Below are positions 49,544-53,896 of a DNA stretch of 53,896 nucleotides, piece by piece. The stretch's first letter is position 1; each line of letters starts with the position of its first letter. The stretch is from a virus. The position numbers and the translations under genes are program-made. The stretch lies in IMG/VR virus record IMGVR_UViG_3300032242_002545, positions 1 to 53,896 of that record; one strand, given 5' to 3'. The notes below the pieces were generated by a model that ran no database searches, was not told where the DNA came from, and was given only the letters and a program-made list of their open reading frames with translations.

Positions 49544-51585
49544 TACTTACTAGCTTTTGGGTTTGGTTGAACCTTAGGTGTTGGTAAAAATGGCTTATCC
49601 TTTCTACTTGGCGTTGCTGGTGCTTCCTTTGGCTTAGTTGTTGGCTTTACAACTGGTGCGGTTTCGGTATCTCTAAATGTTTCTCTAAGCATATTCTTAA
49701 TCTTGTTTTTATTTTCAAATATACTATTATTTTCCGAATTATTCAAGTCCTCTACTATTTTTGATACTGGTTTTCTTGACCACATTCTGCATGACCAATA
49801 CTTAGGTGTTGTTCTATCCTTAGCTTGAGAACACTTATGTCTCGCTCTGAATGATTTTCTTCTTTCTGGATTATCTCTCTTGATTTCCATGTTAGGGTCA
49901 CCAAAGTTAACCTTCACAACTTTACCAGCACTATTTTTAACATAAACCTTGAACTTCTTAACGTCACCTTTAGTAGGTTTACCTAGCTTTACTTCTCTTC
50001 CATGATATTCAGCTTCGCTCATAGATATGTTTTCTACACTACCGTATTCATCGCTATAACCACCTTGTGTTTCGCCATCGTAAACATCCAATTCCGTTTC
50101 TAATAAATGATATACGTGTTCAATCATTTCTCTAATCTTAGAAATATTATTGATTGCCCATCCATGACCGTTAACTAACAATTCATCTATTTTTTGGTGG
50201 TCCATTTCTAGTATTCTACCACTAGCGTGGTTAATCACTTTAAGGTCTCTCCAAAACATATAGTTGTTTGTTTCGTTCTTTAGATTTACGTTTTCATCTA
50301 TCATGTCTTCCATAAAATGGTAAACCTCTTCCATTGATTCAGCGGCTCTTGCGATGTGGTCCAAAGCCCAAGCATTACCATCTGATAGTACCGTATCAAC
50401 GTGGTTAAAGCTCATATGAAGAATTTGACTTGCATCTTCATGTATTCCTTTCATGTTTGACCAAAACATATAGGTTTGATTCTCATTCATTTGATTTGTT
50501 TCTTTTAAATTATGTAACTCATTATTATTAGATTCATTTGCGGATTTTTTACCCCATGAATCACCTTTTCCTTTTGTCTTACAAGCACTAGGTGTTGGTC
50601 TACATGAAGGATAAGACCTGTGTTCACCTTCTTTTCTACCACAAGGCTTGCATTTACCATCTCTACATGTATTGCAGTCTACCCAGCCTTTGCTACCTTC
50701 ACCACCTCTTCTGGTAAACCAACCATGAAGACCGCTTTCTTTTTCTTTTGAAAAGTCAGTCTTTTTAGCTGTTTCTTCTACTGATTCATCATGTTTTTTT
50801 CTACCTTGGCAGTGTGCTTTTTGACTGAAGCCTTTTGGGTTATTGCAGTCAATACTTCTCTTGTATTTTTCTGACCACTTTTCATCCAATTGTTCGTCAG
50901 TCATGCTCTTATAGTCACCTAGTTCTTTTAGGTCCTCTTCTTTAAGACCTTTCCAAATCTTACCTTTTCTACACTTAACAACAGCACCAGACGCATAAGC
51001 AGATGGCCAAACATCATATTTTCTTTTTGCTATGTTTGTGCATCTGTCTTCATCAAGTATATCGTTTGAACCCTCTTGAAACATATTATTTTTCTTAGGG
51101 TCGACAAATAAATTATCCATGTTTTCGTAAATATACAATTCATCCAAGCCTTCTTCATCAGATGGTTCAGATTCTGGTGCTGGTTCTTTACTAGGTGTTT
51201 CACCGCTTTCTGGGGCAACATCTTCATCACCTTGACCAACTTTCTTAACTTTGCTTATGATATCTTTTTGGTCTTCAGCATCCATTTCACCAGTATGCGT
51301 TGCTGACAATAAAGAGTTAATTGCGAACTTTTCTAGCTCGAAGTCTGGCTGTCCTTGTTCGTCAGTATATTTTCTTAGGGATTGTCCTAATTTACCTGTA
51401 AGTTGTTCTATGAATTTTTTTGGGTCTGATTCTTCATCAGCCTCTACACCAGCATCAAATGGCTCGTCATCAAACGGCTTATCATTAGCTGGCGGTGTTT
51501 TAGCTTCTGGCTCAGGCATTGGAGCAGCCTCTGGAGCAGCCGCTGGAGTTGGAGCAGCAGGTTCTGGTGAACCTGCAACTTTCAA
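49543..51585 (-). CDS. Structural protein, -1 frame part of a probable frameshifted gene
   Basis: 680 codons from a TTG at 51585, but this is not a credible start: no ATG, no promoter motif, and the frame is open back to the run of ten A at 51612-51621 at the end of ORF 51606-52454. A -1 shift there joins the two into about 970 residues. Features: Pro/Ala/Glu linker at 1-50; CTNIAKRKYDVWPSAYASGA and VVKCRKGK (about 182-210); Cys-rich WVDCNTCRDGKCKPCGRK (about 302-320), a zinc-knuckle-like region; two similar units at about 372-435 and 443-505 starting YMFWSNMKGIHED and YMFWRDLKVINHA; and RARHKCSQAKDRTTPKYWSC with RMWSRK. These Cys-rich motifs recur in structural proteins of large T4-like phages. 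Confidence 0.8.
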   Translation of the reverse strand: MKVAGSPEPAAPTPAAAPEAAPMPEPEAKTPPANDKPFDDEPFDAGVEADEESDPKKFIEQLTGKLGQSLRKYTDEQGQPDFELEKFAINSLLSATHTGEMDAEDQKDIISKVKKVGQGDEDVAPESGETPSKEPAPESEPSDEEGLDELYIYENMDNLFVDPKKNNMFQEGSNDILDEDRCTNIAKRKYDVWPSAYASGAVVKCRKGKIWKGLKEEDLKELGDYKSMTDEQLDEKWSEKYKRSIDCNNPKGFSQKAHCQGRKKHDESVEETAKKTDFSKEKESGLHGWFTRRGGEGSKGWVDCNTCRDGKCKPCGRKEGEHRSYPSCRPTPSACKTKGKGDSWGKKSANESNNNELHNLKETNQMNENQTYMFWSNMKGIHEDASQILHMSFNHVDTVLSDGNAWALDHIARAAESMEEVYHFMEDMIDENVNLKNETNNYMFWRDLKVINHASGRILEMDHQKIDELLVNGHGWAINNISKIREMIEHVYHLLETELDVYDGETQGGYSDEYGSVENISMSEAEYHGREVKLGKPTKGDVKKFKVYVKNSAGKVVKVNFGDPNMEIKRDNPERRKSFRARHKCSQAKDRTTPKYWSCRMWSRKPVSKIVEDLNNSENNSIFENKNKIKNMLRETFRDTETAPVVKPTTKPKEAPATPSRKDKPFLPTPKVQPNPKASK
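51557..51576 (-). other. Hairpin downstream of the putative frameshift site
   Basis: GCAGGTTC/GAACCTGC, a perfect eight-bp stem with a four-base loop on the minus-strand transcript. It lies 35 bases after the A run, further than the usual 5-9 bases of frameshift stimulators, so its role is uncertain. Confidence 0.45.
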
Positions 51586-51605
51586 CTTATATTTTGTGTC
51601 TTCAA

Positions 51606-52454
51606 TTAGACTTTTTTTTTTGAGCTTTCGTTTACGCTATATTCTTTTCCGTCTACGCTAAACTTAGACTTACCAGCCTCTTTAGCTTTTGCTAATTCTC
51701 CAGAAAATTTGTTACCCTCACCTATTTCTTTTTCCATCTTTGAAGGTTCAATCATTTCATCGATAGCTTTTTCGTATTCAGTCATGTGTGGCTCTTCTTC
51801 CATGTATCCGCATTCAGCCATCCAACCTTCTTCGGTCATAGACTCATCCATACGCATTTTCTTCTTAACGTCCATAACGCAAGATTCGTATTTTTCTGAA
51901 TTTCTACCAACACTAGCTGTGCAAATAGCCCATGGGTTTTTTGCTTTACCTTCTTCCATCCAGTTTTCTTCCATCCAAGTCTCTTCCATTGGTCTGTTGT
52001 TCTCAAGATTGCCATGACCACTAAAGCCATTACCTTTCATTTCAGAGAATCCACCAGCCATTGGCATAGATTCGTTCAATAGGTTATCGTTTAAGAATAC
52101 ATTGATTTCGCCTTCGAAGTCATAGGCTTCAGCAAGACTTCTGAACTTAAGATTTAAGTGCTTCAAAGCATTTGCATATGAAGGATAAACTTCAGATTTT
52201 TTGTTTTGTAGACCTCCGATATACTTGAAGTCTTCAGCAACTAAATTAGCTGTCTTATCAGCTTTTTTGATGTACCATTCGTGGTTTTCTCTTATGATTG
52301 CATAAGCTTTTCCATCTGGACCCATCTTGGTTGTTTCAACAACTATCTTAGATTTATTTTCATTGATAGATTGTATTCCCATCAATTCTTTCATACGTTC
52401 GGTAATCTGGTTACCTTTAAGCCCTAGTGGGTTGATTAATACTTGTTTTTTCAT
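51606..52454 (-). CDS. Structural protein, 0-frame part of a probable frameshifted gene
   Basis: 282 residues, start MKKQVLINPLGLKGNQITER with a TATTTATA motif 14 bases upstream. A beta-containing first domain (YAIIRENHEWYIKKADKT, about 50-68; FKYIGGLQNKKSEVYPSYAN) is followed by Met/Glu/Trp-rich repeats (EETWMEENWMEEG) and by NPWAICTASVGRNSEKYESC (about 173-192), a Cys-containing motif I associate with large-phage structural proteins. The frame ends in Ser-Ser-Lys-Lys-Lys-Val-stop at the A run. The sequence before the stop (FSVDGKEYSVNES) continues naturally into the -1 frame (SLIEDTKYKLKVAGS), so the protein is likely longer than it looks. Confidence 0.82.
   Translation of the reverse strand: MKKQVLINPLGLKGNQITERMKELMGIQSINENKSKIVVETTKMGPDGKAYAIIRENHEWYIKKADKTANLVAEDFKYIGGLQNKKSEVYPSYANALKHLNLKFRSLAEAYDFEGEINVFLNDNLLNESMPMAGGFSEMKGNGFSGHGNLENNRPMEETWMEENWMEEGKAKNPWAICTASVGRNSEKYESCVMDVKKKMRMDESMTEEGWMAECGYMEEEPHMTEYEKAIDEMIEPSKMEKEIGEGNKFSGELAKAKEAGKSKFSVDGKEYSVNESSKKKV
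51612..51621 (-). other. Probable -1 frameshift or slippage site (A10)
   Basis: Ten consecutive A on the minus-strand transcript (zero frame TCA AAA AAA AAA GTC TAA). A -1 slip gives AAA AAA AAA AGT CTA and enters the long 680-codon frame. A homopolymer sequencing error is the rival explanation. Confidence 0.7.
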
Positions 52455-52468
52455 CCTAAGTTTTTTTA

Positions 52469-52476
52469 TATAAATA
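52469..52476 (-). promoter_or_regulatory. Late-promoter-like TATTTATA motif
   Basis: TTATATTTATA on the minus strand, ending 14 bases before the ATG at 52454, head of the unit that runs down to about 46886. Confidence 0.5.
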
Positions 52477-52494
52477 TAAGCGTTTTATTGAAAA

Positions 52495-52740
52495 TTAATA
52501 CATGTTTGTCGAACCTTGGAATACATTTTGATTATCACCCAATAAGTAACAACCTGTACCTCCACTTATGCTTCTTACCCAAATCTTTATATTTGTACAG
52601 CCAGCTACTTGTACTAGTGTTCCATTAAGAACCATCGTACAACCACTAGCTCCACCATATACTTCGTTATAAGTATGTGCGGTGAAGTTTGGTGCATCGG
52701 CAGAAACTATTATGCTATGTATGTCGGTTATATTTGCCAT
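52495..52740 (-). CDS. Small beta-rich structural protein (81 aa)
   Basis: MANITDIHSIIVSADAPNFT starts a compact, uncharged, beta-rich chain ending CYLLGDNQNVFQGSTNMY. The pattern ASGCTMVLNGTLVQVAGCTN followed by ISGGTGCYLLGDN repeats a Gly-Cys turn, suggesting a small jelly-roll or decoration-type fold. It is alone between two promoter motifs. Capsid decoration or a tail accessory is the guess; no family assigned. Confidence 0.68.
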   Translation of the reverse strand: MANITDIHSIIVSADAPNFTAHTYNEVYGGASGCTMVLNGTLVQVAGCTNIKIWVRSISGGTGCYLLGDNQNVFQGSTNMY

Positions 52741-52756
52741 GTTTATCTTTTTACCT

Positions 52757-52764
52757 TATAAATA
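52757..52764 (-). promoter_or_regulatory. Late-promoter-like TATTTATA motif
   Basis: GATATTTATAA on the minus strand, ending 16 bases before the ATG at 52740. Confidence 0.5.
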
Positions 52765-52774
52765 TCGCTTAAAA

Positions 52775-52798
52775 TAAAAAAAGCACCTATTAGGTGCT
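52775..52798 (-). terminator. Intrinsic terminator
   Basis: AGCACCT/AGGTGCT stem with a three-base loop. On the minus strand it is followed by TTTTTTTATTTT. It ends the type IX-like gene that stops at 52804. Confidence 0.9.
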
Positions 52799-52803
52799 TA
52801 TAT

Positions 52804-53896
52804 TTATTGTTTTGTGTAAAGAATCTTTCGACCCACTCCATTGATTACTTCGATATAAAACTTGTATGGTAATAACTCGTGTTCTTGTATTCCTAATAGA
52901 TTATAGTATTTCACATCTGTATCATTGGTTATTGATATGATATCAGAATAAGCATACTGGCCGTCTATATCCACTTGCTTTAACCTGTAGTAGTTGCTTC
53001 CTTGTATCGGCAAAGCATCTATAAAAGAATACTCTGTTTGACTTGTTGTAGTACCCATTCCCTTAACGATTCCTATGCTTGACCAATTTAACGCAGAATC
53101 GGCCCTTTCCACCTCAAATCTATCGTTATCTATCTCTGATGCTGTTACCCAGTATAAAACGTTCTTATTGCCGTATTTTTGCCCGTAAAATGCCGTTAGC
53201 TTAACTGGTAGTTCTGTGGCTATCGATAACGTTCCAGAACTTGAATAAGCAACGCAAGGCGAATTTGTTGAAGCTATTCTATAACGATAACCGTTTATTC
53301 CATGATTTGCTGGATAAATCTTCAAGGTATCCCCACGAGTTGAATAGGGCGAAGCTATCGTTAAGCTAGACCAACTTGACCCTCCATTGGTTGAAACCTG
53401 CCAAACAAATGGATAATTTGCGTGAGCTATAAACCAATAAGTTGTGCCAACATGTACCGCAGTAACATTTGATGGATTTATACTAATCGTTGGCATAGAA
53501 TTTATAACCACCGAAAAGGTATCGGTCTTTGACCATACGCTTGTACAGCCAGCTACCACCGAAACCGTTCTTGCGTAGTATGTTCCAGACGATGAAATGG
53601 TTGTTGATACGCTTTTGCTGGTATCTCCAGAATTTAATTCGATATACGAGTTAGATGGAAGGCTTATAACGCTTGACGTACAAGCTGGGGTCGTATATGT
53701 TGGTGTAGGCATCGTTGGTACCAAACATCCGACCAACTTTATATCATCAATACGAACAGTATTGGTTGACGAGGTTGAGGCATATCTAAAACGAATTCTA
53801 AGATTTGCTGTTGATGGAATTGAACCAGACGCTGTTAAATACTGCCAAACGCTTGCAGTACCAGTACCAGTACTTGGTGACATCGTAAGAGATGTC
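52804..53896 (-). CDS. Surface protein with Bacteroidetes type IX secretion-like C-terminus (5' end beyond window)
   Basis: The frame is open to the right edge (at least 363 codons), so the N-terminus lies outside; the ATG at 53883 is internal by context. Order seen: a beta domain (LRIRFRYASTSSTNTVRIDD), Ig/PKD-like repeats with paired Cys (WQVSTNGGSSWSSLTI, YRYRIASTNSPCVAYSS), then ELPVKLTAFYGQKYGNKNVL, WVTASEIDNDRFEVERADSA and YSFIDALPIQGSNYYRLKQV plus DIDGQYAYSDI. This is the membrane-proximal module typical of type IX-secreted proteins of Flavobacteriia. The end, YYNLLGIQEHELLPYKFYIE and KILYTKQ, resembles the type A sorting domain. In a virion gene order it may be a host-derived tail part or a display protein. 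Confidence 0.85.
   Translation of the reverse strand, partial: TSLTMSPSTGTGTASVWQYLTASGSIPSTANLRIRFRYASTSSTNTVRIDDIKLVGCLVPTMPTPTYTTPACTSSVISLPSNSYIELNSGDTSKSVSTTISSSGTYYARTVSVVAGCTSVWSKTDTFSVVINSMPTISINPSNVTAVHVGTTYWFIAHANYPFVWQVSTNGGSSWSSLTIASPYSTRGDTLKIYPANHGINGYRYRIASTNSPCVAYSSSGTLSIATELPVKLTAFYGQKYGNKNVLYWVTASEIDNDRFEVERADSALNWSSIGIVKGMGTTTSQTEYSFIDALPIQGSNYYRLKQVDIDGQYAYSDIISITNDTDVKYYNLLGIQEHELLPYKFYIEVINGVGRKILYTKQ

Noticed and set aside
51251-51661. Plus-strand ORF of 136 codons
   Set aside because: Antisense of the Pro/Ala/Glu linker and the A10 region; no promoter motif and no coupling with plus-strand genes.

Overview
The window looks like part of a large, low-GC, tailed (myovirus-like) phage genome that infects a Bacteroidetes host, probably a Flavobacteriia-type bacterium. 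Three lines of evidence point there. (1) The head module is T4-like: large terminase, portal, prohead protease, acidic core scaffold and gp23-like major capsid protein. (2) Several promoters fit the Bacteroidetes form TTG-N19/20-TAnnTTTG, and start codons follow A-rich sequence rather than Shine-Dalgarno sites. (3) One phage protein (52804-53896) ends in a region that resembles the C-terminal domains of Bacteroidetes type IX-secreted proteins. Genes are packed tightly, often with 1-11 base overlaps. No ribosomal, tRNA or CRISPR genes were seen, and no DNA polymerase or helicase lies in this window, so the genome continues on both sides.

Layout. 1-3781 (minus): two tail or adhesin genes, one cut by the left edge, the other with YadA-like head repeats and an S74 intramolecular chaperone domain. 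3844-6441 (plus): five small genes, mostly unrecognised, including a WYL-like protein, closed by a strong terminator. 6518-10784 (plus): a glycosyltransferase, then a nucleotide-metabolism group (HD-domain protein, dUTPase, IMPDH/GMP reductase-like enzyme). 10784-24675 (plus): a glycan cassette with ten glycosyltransferases (among them GT11 and GT10 fucosyltransferase-like enzymes), a cupin, an SGNH esterase, a hexapeptide acetyltransferase, a sugar nucleotidyltransferase, a HAD-kinase fusion, a very short DegT-type aminotransferase and GDP-mannose 4,6-dehydratase. 24807-26648: PhoH, followed by an oppositely oriented homing-endonuclease-like gene. 26760-36914 (plus): two small genes, two more glycosyltransferases, a gp55-like late sigma factor, then baseplate/tail genes and a zinc-ribbon protein. 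36985-53896 (minus): the T4-like head and packaging module plus its upstream structural genes.

How it fits together. A short motif, TATTTATA in the direction of transcription, lies 9-18 bases before the first codon of at least twelve genes, almost all at the head of a transcription unit. It is not seen before the operon-internal genes examined. It resembles a T4 late promoter, and the window encodes a gp55-like sigma that could read it. The glycan cassette probably makes and attaches an unusual 6-deoxy sugar glycan to virion or host surfaces.

The most notable observations are the likely -1 frameshift joining two structural ORFs at a run of ten A, the host-like type IX secretion tail, the promoter/sigma pair, a structured leader at 35731-35812, a 15-bp inverted repeat around a promoter at 8387-8445, and the minimal sugar-activation enzymes in the glycan cassette.
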